Origin: Caulobacter ginsengisoli | Lineage (GTDB): Bacteria > Pseudomonadota > Alphaproteobacteria > Caulobacterales > Caulobacteraceae | NCBI RefSeq assembly: GCF_030814835.1 | Contig: NZ_JAUSVS010000016.1 | Coordinates: 1 to 62,318 of the forward strand | DNA: 62,318 nt | Direction of reading: 5' to 3' | Part shown: positions 9,216 to 18,222 of the stretch, in pieces | Layout of the letters: each line of letters begins with the position of its first letter | Position numbering within the stretch: the first letter of the stretch is position 1 | Made by a program: the position numbers and the translations under genes | The notes under the pieces: generated by a model | Told to the model about the DNA's origin: nothing | The model's input: only the letters and a program-made list of their open reading frames with translations | Databases searched by the model: none

Positions 9216-10658
9216 CTACCGCCCGCCGACCGTCGCCACCCGCAGCGCGTTGGTCGTGCCCGGCTGGCCGAACGGCACGCCGGCCACCACCACGATCTCC
9301 TCGCCACGTCCCGCGAAACCCTCGCGCCGGGCCAGCGAGGTGGCCTTGGCCACGGTCTCGGTCATCGAGTGGACCTCGCCGACCTGCATGGCGTGCACCC
9401 CCCAGACCAGGGCCAGGCGGCGGGCGGTTTCCAGAACCGGGGTGAAGCCCATGACCGGCGCCTCGGGCCGCTCGCGGGCGATGCGCAGGGCGGTGGAGCC
9501 CGACTGCGAGAAGGCGCCGATGGCCTGGGCGCCGATGGTGGCGGCGACCTGGCGGGCGGCGGCGGCGATGGCGCCGGCGCTGGTGTGTTCGGGCTCGGGG
9601 CGGGAAGCGGCGTTGGCGGTGCGCCATTCCTCGTCCCGCTCCACCCGGGCGATGATGCGGTCCATCATCCGCACCGCCTCGATGGGATACTGGCCGGCCG
9701 CCGTCTCGGCCGACAGCATCACCGCGTCCGTGCCGTCCAGCACCGCGGCGGCGACGTCGGTGGCCTCGGCCCGGGTCGGGGCGGGCGAGGTGATCATGCT
9801 CTCCAGCATCTGGGTGGCGACGATCACCGGCTTGGCCAGGCGCCGGGCGCAGCGGATGATCCGCTTCTGGGCCATGGGCACGTCCTCGGGCGGCAGCTCG
9901 ACCCCCAGGTCGCCCCGCGCCACCATCACCGCGTCGGAGAGGGCGACGATGCCCTCCAGGTCGTCGAGGGCCTGGGGCTTTTCGACCTTGGTCAGGATCC
10001 AGGCCTTGTCGCCGACGATGGAACGGGCCTGTTCCACATCCGCCCGCCGCTGGACGAATGACAGGCCGATATAGTCGACCCCCTGCTCCAGGGCGAAGGC
10101 CAGGTCCGCCAGGTCCTTGACCGTCAGGGCCGGGATCGGCAGCAGCACGCCCGGGACATTGACGCCCTTGCGGTCGGACAGCCGCCCGCCGGTCAGCACC
10201 TTGGTCTCCAGCCGGTCGGCCCCCTTGCGCACCACCTCCAGCCGGATGCGGCCGTCGTCGAGCAGCAACTGAGTCCCGATGCCGGCGGCCTCGATGATCT
10301 CGGGATGCTGCAGCTCGACCCGCCGCGCGTCGCCGGGGGTCGAGATCAGGTCCAGCCGGAACTCGGTCCCGGCCCGCAGATCGACATGGCCGCCGCTGAA
10401 CCGTCCGACCCGCAGCTTGGGGCCCTGCACGTCGGCGAGCACGCCGATCGGCCGGCCGCTCTCCGCTTCGATCTCCCGGATCAGCTTCAGCCGGTCGGCG
10501 TGGTCGGCATGGTCCCCGTGGCTGAAGTTCAGGCGGAAGACATCCACCCCGGCGACGAACAGCTCGCGGATCATCGCCTTGTCGGAACTGGCCGGACCCA
10601 GCGTCGCCACGATCTTGGTGCGGCGGCGGCGGCGCGGGACGTCGAGGCTGACTGGCAT
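9216..10658 (-). CDS. pyk: Pyruvate kinase
   Basis: 480-aa glycolytic enzyme that converts phosphoenolpyruvate and ADP to pyruvate and ATP. Diagnostic runs are TKIVATLGPASSD, NFSHGDHADH, the Mg-binding ARGDLGVELPPEDV, VATQMLESMITSPAPTRAE and AVMLSAETAAGQYP. The C-terminal domain is present. The start at 10658 begins PVSLDVPRRRRRTKIVATLGP, with a basic tract before the barrel. The following 106-aa gene is coupled to it. Confidence 0.95.
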   Translation of the reverse strand: MPVSLDVPRRRRRTKIVATLGPASSDKAMIRELFVAGVDVFRLNFSHGDHADHADRLKLIREIEAESGRPIGVLADVQGPKLRVGRFSGGHVDLRAGTEFRLDLISTPGDARRVELQHPEIIEAAGIGTQLLLDDGRIRLEVVRKGADRLETKVLTGGRLSDRKGVNVPGVLLPIPALTVKDLADLAFALEQGVDYIGLSFVQRRADVEQARSIVGDKAWILTKVEKPQALDDLEGIVALSDAVMVARGDLGVELPPEDVPMAQKRIIRCARRLAKPVIVATQMLESMITSPAPTRAEATDVAAAVLDGTDAVMLSAETAAGQYPIEAVRMMDRIIARVERDEEWRTANAASRPEPEHTSAGAIAAAARQVAATIGAQAIGAFSQSGSTALRIARERPEAPVMGFTPVLETARRLALVWGVHAMQVGEVHSMTETVAKATSLARREGFAGRGEEIVVVAGVPFGQPGTTNALRVATVGGR

Positions 10659-10790
10659 GTGGGATACGCGTCTCGCTACGGAAAGGCCGGGCAATCTAGA
10701 CCTGTTCGTCCCCCGAGCAAGGTGGAGCAAGGCTTGACGGCCGTAGCGTCACCGGCCTTTCGTGCCGCCAACAATCATGAGGAGCGCGCC

Positions 10791-12194
10791 ATGGGTCCCT
10801 TCAAGCTGCTGATCGACGGAAAGCTGGTCGACGGCGACGCCGTCATGGACGTGGTCAATCCGGCCACCGAGGAGGTGCTGTCCCAGTGTCCGCGCGCCTC
10901 CAAGGCCCAGCTGGACCAGGCCGTGGCCGCCGCCAAGGCCGCCTTCCCGGCCTGGAGCAGGACCTCGATGGACGAGCGCAAGGCCGCCCTGGTGGCCATC
11001 GCCGACGTCATCCAGGCCAACGCCCCGGAGCTGGGCCGCATCCTGACCCAGGAGCAGGGCAAGCCGATCGGCGACGCGGTCGGCGAGGCCTATGGCGCCT
11101 CGGCCTTCTTCCGCTACTTCGCCAGCCTCGACCTGCCGGCCAAGGTCCTGGAGGACAGCCCGACCCGCAAGGTCGAGCAGCGCCGCAGGCCGCTGGGCGT
11201 CATCGGGGCCATCGTGCCCTGGAACTTCCCGCTGATCCTGATGGCTTTCAAGGTTCCGGCGGCCCTGCTGGCCGGCAACACCATCGTGCTCAAGCCCGCC
11301 GCCACCACGCCGCTGGCCACCCTGCGGCTGGCCGAGCTGATCAAGGACCTGCTGCCCCCCGGCGTGCTCAATGTCATCGCCGACGCCAACGACCTGGGCG
11401 GCGAGCTGACCAAGCATCCGGACGTGCGCAAGATCAGCTTCACCGGCTCGACCGAGACCGGCAAGAAGGTCATGGCCGGGGCCGCCGAGGCGCTGAAGCG
11501 CATCACCCTGGAGCTGGGCGGCAACGACGCGGCCATCGTGCTGGGCGACGTGGACGCCAAGGAGACCGCCGGCAAGATCTTCGCCGGGGCCTTCCAGAAC
11601 AGCGGCCAGGTCTGCATCGCGGTCAAGCGCGCCTATGTGCATGACAGCATCTACGACGCCATGTGCGCCGAGCTGGCCAGGCTGGCCGACGAGGCGGTGA
11701 TCGGCGATGGGCTGGAGCAGGGCACCCAGTTCGGTCCCCTCCAGAACAGGATGCAGTACGAAAAGGTGCTGGGCATCATCGAGGACGCCAGGAGCCACGG
11801 CACGGTCATCGCCGGCGGCGGCGCGACGCCCGGCAAGGGCTATTTCATCCGCCCGACCATCGTGCGCGACATCACCGACGGCAACCGGCTGGTCGACGAG
11901 GAGCAGTTCGGCCCGGTGCTGCCGGTGATCCGTTTCAGCGACGCGGGCGACGCGGTGGCGCGGGCCAACGCCTCGCCCTGGGGCCTGGGCGGCTCGATCT
12001 GGTCGAACGACCTGGACGCGGCCTGGGACCTGGCCGGCCAGATGGACAGCGGCTCGGTGTGGATCAACAAGCACGCCGAACTGGCCCCCAACATCCCGTT
12101 CGGCGGGGCGAAGTTCTCAGGGTTGGGGACCGAGCTGGGCGAAGAGGGCCTGGCCGAGTTCACCCAGCTGCAGATCGTCAACATGGCGCGATAG
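10791..12194 (+). CDS. NAD(P)-dependent aldehyde dehydrogenase
   Basis: 467-aa ALDH-superfamily enzyme oxidising an aldehyde to the acid. It has the signature VPWNFPLIL, the cofactor loop FTGSTETG, the general base Glu241 in ELGGND and the nucleophile Cys275 in SGQVCIA. The C-terminal PFGGAKFSGLGTELG is typical. The overall pattern is close to the betaine-, aminobutyraldehyde- and succinic-semialdehyde-type ALDHs, but the substrate cannot be fixed. The ATG at 10791 has a GAGGAG ribosome site. It is divergent from pyk. Confidence 0.92.
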   Translation: MGPFKLLIDGKLVDGDAVMDVVNPATEEVLSQCPRASKAQLDQAVAAAKAAFPAWSRTSMDERKAALVAIADVIQANAPELGRILTQEQGKPIGDAVGEAYGASAFFRYFASLDLPAKVLEDSPTRKVEQRRRPLGVIGAIVPWNFPLILMAFKVPAALLAGNTIVLKPAATTPLATLRLAELIKDLLPPGVLNVIADANDLGGELTKHPDVRKISFTGSTETGKKVMAGAAEALKRITLELGGNDAAIVLGDVDAKETAGKIFAGAFQNSGQVCIAVKRAYVHDSIYDAMCAELARLADEAVIGDGLEQGTQFGPLQNRMQYEKVLGIIEDARSHGTVIAGGGATPGKGYFIRPTIVRDITDGNRLVDEEQFGPVLPVIRFSDAGDAVARANASPWGLGGSIWSNDLDAAWDLAGQMDSGSVWINKHAELAPNIPFGGAKFSGLGTELGEEGLAEFTQLQIVNMAR

Positions 12195-12198
12195 CCGG

Positions 12199-12714
12199 CT
12201 ACTTCTGCGCGCTGCCCGCGATCGAGGCCGAGACCTCGGAGGCCATCCTGAAGGCGGCGTCGCGGTCGGTGACGCCGTAGCGGTCCGCCATCCAGGCGAA
12301 GTCGGTCCAGGCCACCCAGACCTGGCCGGCTTCATCCTGCACCACCAGCATCCGCACCGGCCAGTCCAGTCCGGCATAGGGGTTGGAGGTCAGGAACTGC
12401 ACGCCCAGCGGCGGGTTGCCGAACAACAGCAGCTTGCTGGGGCCGAGCGGCAGGCCCGCGCCCTCCGCCAGTTGTGACTGGTCGATCTCGTCGAAGAAGC
12501 GGATGCCCTTGCTGGCGATGTCGGCCTTGAGGCGGGTAACGGTCTCGTCCAAGCCGTAGGCGCTCTTGACCCGGATCACGCCGGCCGCCGTGGCGGTGGC
12601 GGCGGGCTGGGCCGCGGAGGCGGGGACGGCGGCGGCGAAGACGCTGCCGAAAACGGCGGCGGCGGCGAGGGCGAGCGCCATGCGGCGGGGGGCCCCGGTC
12701 GGGTATCTGGTCAT
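12199..12714 (-). CDS. DUF302-domain exported protein
   Basis: 171 aa with an N-terminal signal peptide (RRMALALAAAAVFGSVFAAAVPASA, then AQP), so it is probably periplasmic. The mature part matches the DUF302 pattern: TVTRLKADIASKGIRFFDEIDQS, LLFGNPPLGVQFL, and LDWPVRMLVVQDEAGQVWVAW. The function of this fold is unknown; some members are linked to metal or redox stress. AGGAG lies 8 bases before the ATG at 12714. It is divergent from a mercuric-reductase-like flavoprotein and shares a promoter region with twin hairpins. Confidence 0.85.
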   Translation of the reverse strand: MTRYPTGAPRRMALALAAAAVFGSVFAAAVPASAAQPAATATAAGVIRVKSAYGLDETVTRLKADIASKGIRFFDEIDQSQLAEGAGLPLGPSKLLLFGNPPLGVQFLTSNPYAGLDWPVRMLVVQDEAGQVWVAWTDFAWMADRYGVTDRDAAFRMASEVSASIAGSAQK

Positions 12715-12789
12715 GGGATAATCTCCTGGTTGGTGGCCGGTTTCTGCCCGCCGCCCGACCGGCCGTGAAATGCCGTCTGGTTCCTCAGT

Positions 12790-12845
12790 CCATGCGCCCT
12801 GCGCATGGACCTCTCACAGCAAGAATGGCGATGCGCCCAGCGCAT
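12790..12845. promoter_or_regulatory. Twin palindromes in divergent promoter
   Basis: ATGCGC-CCT-GCGCAT (12792-12806) and ATGCGC-CCA-GCGCAT (12831-12845) are near-identical inverted repeats 39 bp apart. They lie between the DUF302 gene and the flavoprotein gene. The even spacing (about four helical turns) fits a pair of operator half-sites for one regulator. No regulator gene is adjacent. Confidence 0.55.
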
Positions 12846-12902
12846 GATCGCCAGACCGCTTCGGCATTTTCCAACCTGCGCGCCCGCGCGCATCTTCCGC
12901 CC

Positions 12903-14270
12903 ATGACCAGACCCTTCGACGCGATCATCATCGGCAGCGGCCAGGCCGGGCCCTTCCTGGCCGAGCGGCTGACCAGGGCCGGCCAGACCGTCGCCCTCAT
13001 CGAGCGCGAGCATCTGGGCGGGACCTGCGTCAATGACGGCTGCATCCCGACCAAGACCTTGGTGGCCAGCGCCCGCGTCGCCCATCTGGCCCGCCGTGCG
13101 GCCGACTACGGCGTGATGCTCGGCGGTCCCGTTCGCGTGGACATGGCCAAGGTCAAGGCGCGCAAGGACGCGGTGGTCCAGGCCTCGATCGACGGGCTGA
13201 CTTCCTGGCTGGAAAACATGGAGCGCCTGACTCTGATCCGCGGCGAAGCGCGCTTCGAAGGCCCGCACGCGGTCAGCGTGAATGGCGAGACCCTGACGGC
13301 CCCGAAGATCTTCATCAACGCCGGCGGCCGGCCTGTGATCCCCGATTGGCCCGGCCTGGCGGACATCCCCTACCTGACCAACACCGGGATGATGGGCCTG
13401 GACGCCCTCCCGGAGCATCTGATCGTCGTCGGCGGCAGCTATATCGGCCTGGAGTTCGCCCAGATGTACCGCCGCTTCGGCGCGGCGGTGACGGTGCTGG
13501 AATACGGCGACCGCCTGATCGCTCGCGAGGACCCGGAGATCAGCCAGGCCGTCCGCGCCATGCTCGAGGCCGAGGGGATCGTCGTCCACACCGGCGTCCG
13601 CGACTTCGCCGTCCGGCCGGACGCCGCCGGCCTGAGGCTGACCGCGACCGGGCTGGACATCCCCGGCAGCCACCTGCTGCTGGCGATCGGCCGCCTGCCC
13701 AACAGCGACGGGCTGGACCTGGCCGCTGCAGGCGTCGAGACCGACGCGCGCGGCTATATCAAGGTCGACGATCGGCTGCGCACCAATGTCGATGGGGTCT
13801 GGGCGCTGGGCGACATCAACGGCCGGGGGGCCTTCACCCACACCAGCTACAATGATTTCGAGATCGTGGCCGCCAACCTGCTGGACGACGATCCGCGTCA
13901 GGTCAGCGACCGCATCCCCGCCTACGCCCTGTTCACCGACCCGCCGCTGGGCCGGGTAGGCATGACCGAGGCCGAGGTCCGCGCCGCCGGTCGTCCGGCC
14001 CTGGTCGGGGTCATGCCGATGACCCGGGTCGGTCGGGCCAAGGAGCGGGGCGAGACTACCGGCTTCATGAAGGTGCTGGTCGATGCCCAGACCCAGCGCA
14101 TCCTGGGCGCGGCCCTGCTCTGCATCGAGGGGGACGAAATCGTCCACTCCCTGCTCGATGTGATGGCGGCCGACGCGCCTTACACCGTCATCCAGCGCAG
14201 CGTGCACATCCACCCGACGGTCAGCGAACTGATCCCGACCCTGCTGGGCCAGCTCAAGCCCCTAGACTGA
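12903..14270 (+). CDS. Mercuric-reductase-like FAD pyridine-nucleotide disulfide oxidoreductase
   Basis: 455-aa class I flavoprotein disulfide reductase. It has the FAD site IIIGSGQAGPFLAERL, the redox disulfide GGTCVNDGCIPTKT (CxxxxC), the NAD(P) site IVVGGSYIGLEFAQ, the second FAD segment WALGDINGRGAFTH and the C-terminal dimerisation domain with HIHPTVSE (His as proton relay). There is no N-terminal HMA domain and no C-terminal vicinal Cys pair, so it is unlikely to be a true MerA. It more likely reduces a small disulfide or electrophile. The 3' end overlaps the convergent sirtuin gene by 9 bp. Confidence 0.9.
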   Translation: MTRPFDAIIIGSGQAGPFLAERLTRAGQTVALIEREHLGGTCVNDGCIPTKTLVASARVAHLARRAADYGVMLGGPVRVDMAKVKARKDAVVQASIDGLTSWLENMERLTLIRGEARFEGPHAVSVNGETLTAPKIFINAGGRPVIPDWPGLADIPYLTNTGMMGLDALPEHLIVVGGSYIGLEFAQMYRRFGAAVTVLEYGDRLIAREDPEISQAVRAMLEAEGIVVHTGVRDFAVRPDAAGLRLTATGLDIPGSHLLLAIGRLPNSDGLDLAAAGVETDARGYIKVDDRLRTNVDGVWALGDINGRGAFTHTSYNDFEIVAANLLDDDPRQVSDRIPAYALFTDPPLGRVGMTEAEVRAAGRPALVGVMPMTRVGRAKERGETTGFMKVLVDAQTQRILGAALLCIEGDEIVHSLLDVMAADAPYTVIQRSVHIHPTVSELIPTLLGQLKPLD

Positions 14271-15008
14271 AGCGGGCGCCACGGCGCTCATCACCTCGCC
14301 GATCTCGTCATGCAGGACGAGGTCGGCCACGACGTCCTGCTCGGTCGGCTCGCGGTTGACGATGGCCAGGGCCGCGCCGTTGCGCTTGGCCATCAGCGGG
14401 AAGCCGGCCGCGGGATAGACCACCAGGGACGAGCCCAGCACCAGGCAGAGGTCGCAGGCCAGGATCTCATCCTCGGCCCGGGCCATCGGTCCCTCGGGCA
14501 TCGACTGGCCGAACGAGATGGTGGCGGTCTTCACCAAGCCGCCACAGGCGCGGCAGCTGGGGATTTCGCCGCGGCCCAGGAAGCTCTGCTTGAGCACGTC
14601 CAGCTCGTGGCGCAGGCCGCACTCCAGGCAGGTCGCGTAACTGGCGTTGCCGTGCAGCTCGATGACCTTGTCGTCGGGCACGCCGCTGTTCTGGTGCAGG
14701 TTGTCGACGTTCTGGGTGATCACCGAACTCACCTTGCCCGCCGCCACCAGCCGCGCCACCGCATAATGGCCGGCGTTGGGCTCGCGGCCCGTCCAGCCGG
14801 CGGCGCCGGAGAAGGTGCGGGTCCAGGCTTCGAGCCGTTTCTCTTCGCTGGCCACGAAGTCCTGGAAATAGATGGGTTTCATCTTGCTCCACACCCCGCC
14901 CGGGCTGCGGAAATCGGGAATGCCGGACTCGGTGGAAATACCCGCGCCGGTGAACACCACCACACGGCTTGCGTCCTCGATCATCCGGGCCAGACGTTCA
15001 CGCGACAT
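14262..15008 (-). CDS. cobB: Sir2-family NAD-dependent protein deacylase
   Basis: 248-aa sirtuin that removes acyl groups from lysines with NAD consumption. It has GAGIS, the GIPDFRS loop, TQNVDNLH, the catalytic His in ELHGNA, two Cys pairs for zinc (CLEC and CRAC), and GSSLVVYPAAGFP. The class is probably bacterial CobB/class III-like, judging from the Cys spacing. The ATG at 15008 is 35 bases from the divergent glyoxalase-like gene. In an acyl-CoA-rich metabolism it could reverse non-enzymatic acylation, but this is inference. Confidence 0.92.
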   Translation of the reverse strand: MSRERLARMIEDASRVVVFTGAGISTESGIPDFRSPGGVWSKMKPIYFQDFVASEEKRLEAWTRTFSGAAGWTGREPNAGHYAVARLVAAGKVSSVITQNVDNLHQNSGVPDDKVIELHGNASYATCLECGLRHELDVLKQSFLGRGEIPSCRACGGLVKTATISFGQSMPEGPMARAEDEILACDLCLVLGSSLVVYPAAGFPLMAKRNGAALAIVNREPTEQDVVADLVLHDEIGEVMSAVAPASV

Positions 15009-15043
15009 GCTAGGTCTCCATCCTCACCAGCCTGCCGGAAGCC

Positions 15044-15430
15044 ATGCGCCACCTCAACCTGATCTCGCTGCTCGTCGCCGACTATGACGGCGCCATCGCC
15101 TTCTACCGCGACGCCCTGGGTTTCACCCTTATCGAGGACAACGACATGGGCGGGGGCAAGCGCTGGGTGGTCGTCGCCCCGCGCCCGGACGCCGAGACCC
15201 GCATCCTGCTGGCCAAGGCCGCCAACCCTGAGCAGGCCGCCCGCATCGGCGAGCAGACCGGCGGGCGGGTCTTCCTGTTCCTGCACACCGACGACTTCGC
15301 CGCCGATCACGCCCGCATGACCGCCGCCGGGGTGAAGTTCCTGGAGGCGCCGCGCCATGAGCCCTACGGAACCGTGGCGGTGTTCGAGGACCTCTGCGGC
15401 AACCGCTGGGACCTGCTGCAGCCGGCTTGA
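15044..15430 (+). CDS. VOC-family (glyoxalase/bleomycin resistance) protein
   Basis: 128 aa, a single vicinal-oxygen-chelate module pair. It opens NLISLLVADYDGAIAFYRDALGFTLIEDND and closes YGTVAVFEDLCGNRWDLLQP, both typical of VOC proteins. A His near the N-terminus and a Glu in VFEDLCGN are candidate metal ligands. The reaction is unknown. It starts 35 bases from the divergent sirtuin. Confidence 0.88.
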   Translation: MRHLNLISLLVADYDGAIAFYRDALGFTLIEDNDMGGGKRWVVVAPRPDAETRILLAKAANPEQAARIGEQTGGRVFLFLHTDDFAADHARMTAAGVKFLEAPRHEPYGTVAVFEDLCGNRWDLLQPA

Positions 15431-15461
15431 CCCGCGATCTGGACGGGAACATCGTCCTGCT

Positions 15462-15923
15462 ATGGCCAATCCTGCCGCCGAGAGCGAGTTCGCCAAACTG
15501 CCAGCCTGGAAGGGCTGGCTGCTGCTGGTCGTCTGTGTGGTCGGCCTTGCCGCCCTGGCGGTGGCGCTGGCGCCGCAGAGCTGGTTTCCCGCCTGGCTCG
15601 ACGGCGATCGCAGGCTGTCGCTGATCGGGCTGACCATAGCGCCCTCGGTCCTCATCGTGCTCTGGACCCGGCGCGATGGCCGGTGGTCGAGCGTGCGACC
15701 TTTCGAGCGCGTGCTCACGACCGTCGCCTTGGCTCTCTGGGGCGCGGTGATGCTGGACATGATCCTGAAGATCTGGGGCGGTGACCTGATACCCGCCGGG
15801 TACGAGGACGTCGTGCAGGGCGCGGCCTTCGTCGGCATGCTGATCCTGATGGTCACCCGCGGCGTCCTGCGTGGGCTGGACGACGCCAAGCCACGACGGC
15901 ATGACATAGCGATGGGCGAATGA
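15462..15923 (+). CDS. Hypothetical integral membrane protein, 153 aa
   Basis: About four hydrophobic helices are visible at roughly residues 18-38, 50-66, 86-105 and 116-133, with a short soluble N-terminus. No family is recognised. It overlaps the next membrane-protein gene by 4 bp (ATGA), so the two are co-translated and may form a complex. Confidence 0.7.
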   Translation: MANPAAESEFAKLPAWKGWLLLVVCVVGLAALAVALAPQSWFPAWLDGDRRLSLIGLTIAPSVLIVLWTRRDGRWSSVRPFERVLTTVALALWGAVMLDMILKIWGGDLIPAGYEDVVQGAAFVGMLILMVTRGVLRGLDDAKPRRHDIAMGE

Positions 15924-16393
15924 GCATGGTCGAACAGGGCGGCATCGTTGCTCCCCTGCCGGAGGCCAGGACGACCGCGCGGGAGTCGGGCGCCGCCCAG
16001 CTTGGCGGGTTCATGCTCTGGGCCGCCATCATGGTCGCCTGCGTCGCGGTGACGAATTCGAAGCTGCCGGGCTGGCAGGTCGTGGCGAGCCTGCTCGGCC
16101 TGGGACTGCCGATGCTGGCGCTGGCCGGCTTCCTGCGCTGGCGGGGCAGGCTGACTTCGCTGGCGGTGATCAGCCAGACCCTTGGCAGCTACTCGACCGC
16201 CTTTGGCCTGTGCTTCCTGGCCAGGGACTACATGCCGCCGGCTCTGCAGACGATGTTCGTCGGCGCCTACGGTCTGTTCACGGTCGCCTTCTGGTTCGTT
16301 CTCGTCGGCCTGTTGCTTTATCTGATCCTGCGCGGCCCCCTGGGCTTCCACCGCCGTCGGACCGACCTCTCGATGGGCGACCTCTTCGACTGA
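15920..16393 (+). CDS. Hypothetical integral membrane protein, 157 aa
   Basis: Four probable membrane helices (about residues 28-45, 52-72, 82-99 and 112-138). The basic C-terminus (HRRRTDLSMGDLFD) is probably cytoplasmic. It is coupled to the preceding gene by an ATGA overlap. No family is recognised. Confidence 0.7.
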   Translation: MSMVEQGGIVAPLPEARTTARESGAAQLGGFMLWAAIMVACVAVTNSKLPGWQVVASLLGLGLPMLALAGFLRWRGRLTSLAVISQTLGSYSTAFGLCFLARDYMPPALQTMFVGAYGLFTVAFWFVLVGLLLYLILRGPLGFHRRRTDLSMGDLFD

Positions 16394-16451
16394 CGCTTGA
16401 CGCCCACACCCTTGTGGCAGCCATACTGCCAAAAAGATCGGGAGGCGCTGC

Positions 16452-17474
16452 GTGACCTTGACCACCCCACTGGCCCTCAGCGGCGCCCCCGGCTCGCCCT
16501 ATACCCGCAAGATGCTGGCGCTGATGCGCTATCGCCGCATCCCCTACAAACTCTATTTCACCGGCCGCGAGCCGCCCGGAACGCCGGCGCCCAAGGTGCG
16601 GCTGCTGCCGACCTTCTATCTGCCGGGCGCGGACGGCGAGGTGCAGGCGGTTACCGATTCCACCCCGCTGCTGCTGCGGTTCGAGACGGAATTCGCCGGC
16701 CGCCTAGTCAAGCCGGCCGACCCCGCCCTGCGCTTCCTCGACAGCCTGCTGGAGGACTATGGCGACGAGTGGCTGACCAAGGCGATGTTCCACTACCGCT
16801 GGGCCTTCGAGCCTGACGCCGATAAGGCCGGTCGGGTGCTGCCGAGCTGGGGCCCGCCCATGGCCCCGGACGAGCTGGCCCAGCGCGCCGCCTTCATCTC
16901 CGAGCGGCAGATCGGCCGGCTGCGCTATGTCGGCTCCAACCCGACGACCGGACCAGTGATCGAAGCCAGCTATGTGCGCTGGCTGGCGCTGATGGAGGCC
17001 CATCTTTGCGCTCACCGCTACCTGCTGGGCGAGCGGCCGGGCGCCAGCGACTTCGCGGTGTTCGGCCAGTTGACCCAGCTGGTCGCCTTCGACCCCACGC
17101 CCACCGCCATCGCCGACAAGGCCGCCCCGCGCGTGGCCGCCTGGGTGGGGATGACCGAGGATCTTTCGGGGCTGGAGCCTCAGGACAGTGACTGGTTCGA
17201 CAGCGCCAATCTGCCGGCCACCCTGCTGGCGATGATCGCCGAGACCGGCCGGGTCTATGCGCCGCTGCTGGTCGCCAACGCCGAGGCAGTGGCCTCGGGC
17301 GCGACGGAGATGTCCACGCAGATCGATGGCCAGGCCTGGGTGCAGCAGCCCTTCGCCTACCAGGCCAAGTGCCTGAACTGGCTGCGCGAGGAGTACGCCG
17401 CCCTGGCCGCCGGCGACCGCGCCAGGGTCGAGGCGGCGCTCGAGGGCACGGGCTGGGCGGGCGTGTTCGGCTAG
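16452..17474 (+). CDS. Glutathione S-transferase-like protein
   Basis: 340 aa. The N-terminal thioredoxin-like domain (residues about 6-80) reads GAPGSPYTRKMLALMRYRRIPY, with SPYTRK in place of a redox CxxC. An all-helical C-terminal domain follows (HRYLLGERPGASDFAVFGQL, typical of GSTs). It is longer than a normal GST (about 210 aa), with extra sequence at 100-150 and a helical tail after 250. The GTG start at 16452 follows GGGAGGCG. Substrate unknown. Confidence 0.82.
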   Translation: MTLTTPLALSGAPGSPYTRKMLALMRYRRIPYKLYFTGREPPGTPAPKVRLLPTFYLPGADGEVQAVTDSTPLLLRFETEFAGRLVKPADPALRFLDSLLEDYGDEWLTKAMFHYRWAFEPDADKAGRVLPSWGPPMAPDELAQRAAFISERQIGRLRYVGSNPTTGPVIEASYVRWLALMEAHLCAHRYLLGERPGASDFAVFGQLTQLVAFDPTPTAIADKAAPRVAAWVGMTEDLSGLEPQDSDWFDSANLPATLLAMIAETGRVYAPLLVANAEAVASGATEMSTQIDGQAWVQQPFAYQAKCLNWLREEYAALAAGDRARVEAALEGTGWAGVFG

Positions 17475-17487
17475 ACGCGGTCGCGGC

Positions 17488-18072
17488 TCAGAACACGTCG
17501 AATGTCGAGACCGGCATCCACTTGCAGGGCTCGCTGGCGGCCTCGCTGACCAGGGCCTTCAGTGTCGCCGAGACCTCCGAAGGGCTGGGCTTGATCGGGA
17601 TCAGCGGACAGGGAACGGTGAGGATCTTGCCGCAGGGCGGCGTGGGTCGCGGCTTGGCGGCGCGTGCGGCCAGCAGGGCCTTCATGCGCGGCAGCAACAG
17701 GGCCGGTTTCAGCGGTTTTTCGATCACCAGGTCCGCGCCGCAGCAGGCGGCCCGGGTGATGTTGAGCCGCGAGGTCTCCGAGGTGATGATGGCGAACGGC
17801 GTGCGCTGCAGGACGGGATTCTCGTGCGCCCGCACCCAGCGCACCAGGCTGAAGCCGTCCTCTTCCGGCATCACCAGATCCGAAATGATCATGCCGACAT
17901 CGTGCTTTTCGAGGACGGCCTGGGCCTGGGCCACCGACGACACGCCCCGGACCGCCACGGCGCCCCAGGCCAGCAGCACCTCGCGCACCAGCCTGATCCA
18001 GGGCGCATTGTCGTCGACCACCAGGAAGCGGGTCGATCGGATCAGATTATCGGCCTCCGGCGGCCCGCTCAT
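17488..18072 (-). CDS. Single-domain-type response regulator with C-terminal extension
   Basis: About 194 aa. The receiver domain has the acidic pair VVDDN near residue 19-22, the phospho-acceptor Asp65 in IISDLVMP, a Ser in ITSETS and the conserved Lys in IEKPLKP. After about residue 135 there is a Pro-rich linker and a tail without a recognised output domain. It probably signals through protein contacts. No histidine kinase gene is adjacent. The start is uncertain: the ATG at 18072 or an in-frame ATG at 18102, neither with a strong ribosome site. Confidence 0.85.
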   Translation of the reverse strand: MSGPPEADNLIRSTRFLVVDDNAPWIRLVREVLLAWGAVAVRGVSSVAQAQAVLEKHDVGMIISDLVMPEEDGFSLVRWVRAHENPVLQRTPFAIITSETSRLNITRAACCGADLVIEKPLKPALLLPRMKALLAARAAKPRPTPPCGKILTVPCPLIPIKPSPSEVSATLKALVSEAASEPCKWMPVSTFDVF

Positions 18073-18222
18073 GCATTTCCCGATCCGTGACTGACGCTCC
18101 ATAGCCAATACAGCAGCAGGGCGCCTGGCGCGTTAACGGGACCGCCGGCCACTCAACCAATGGCCGTGACCGATCGCCACAGGACGAATGAGGGTGGGTC
18201 GCGCGAGCGCGCGGGGGCGACG

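Noticed and set aside
12903..14270. True mercuric reductase (merA) and a mer operon
   Set aside because: There is no HMA domain, no C-terminal Cys pair and no merR/T/P neighbours.
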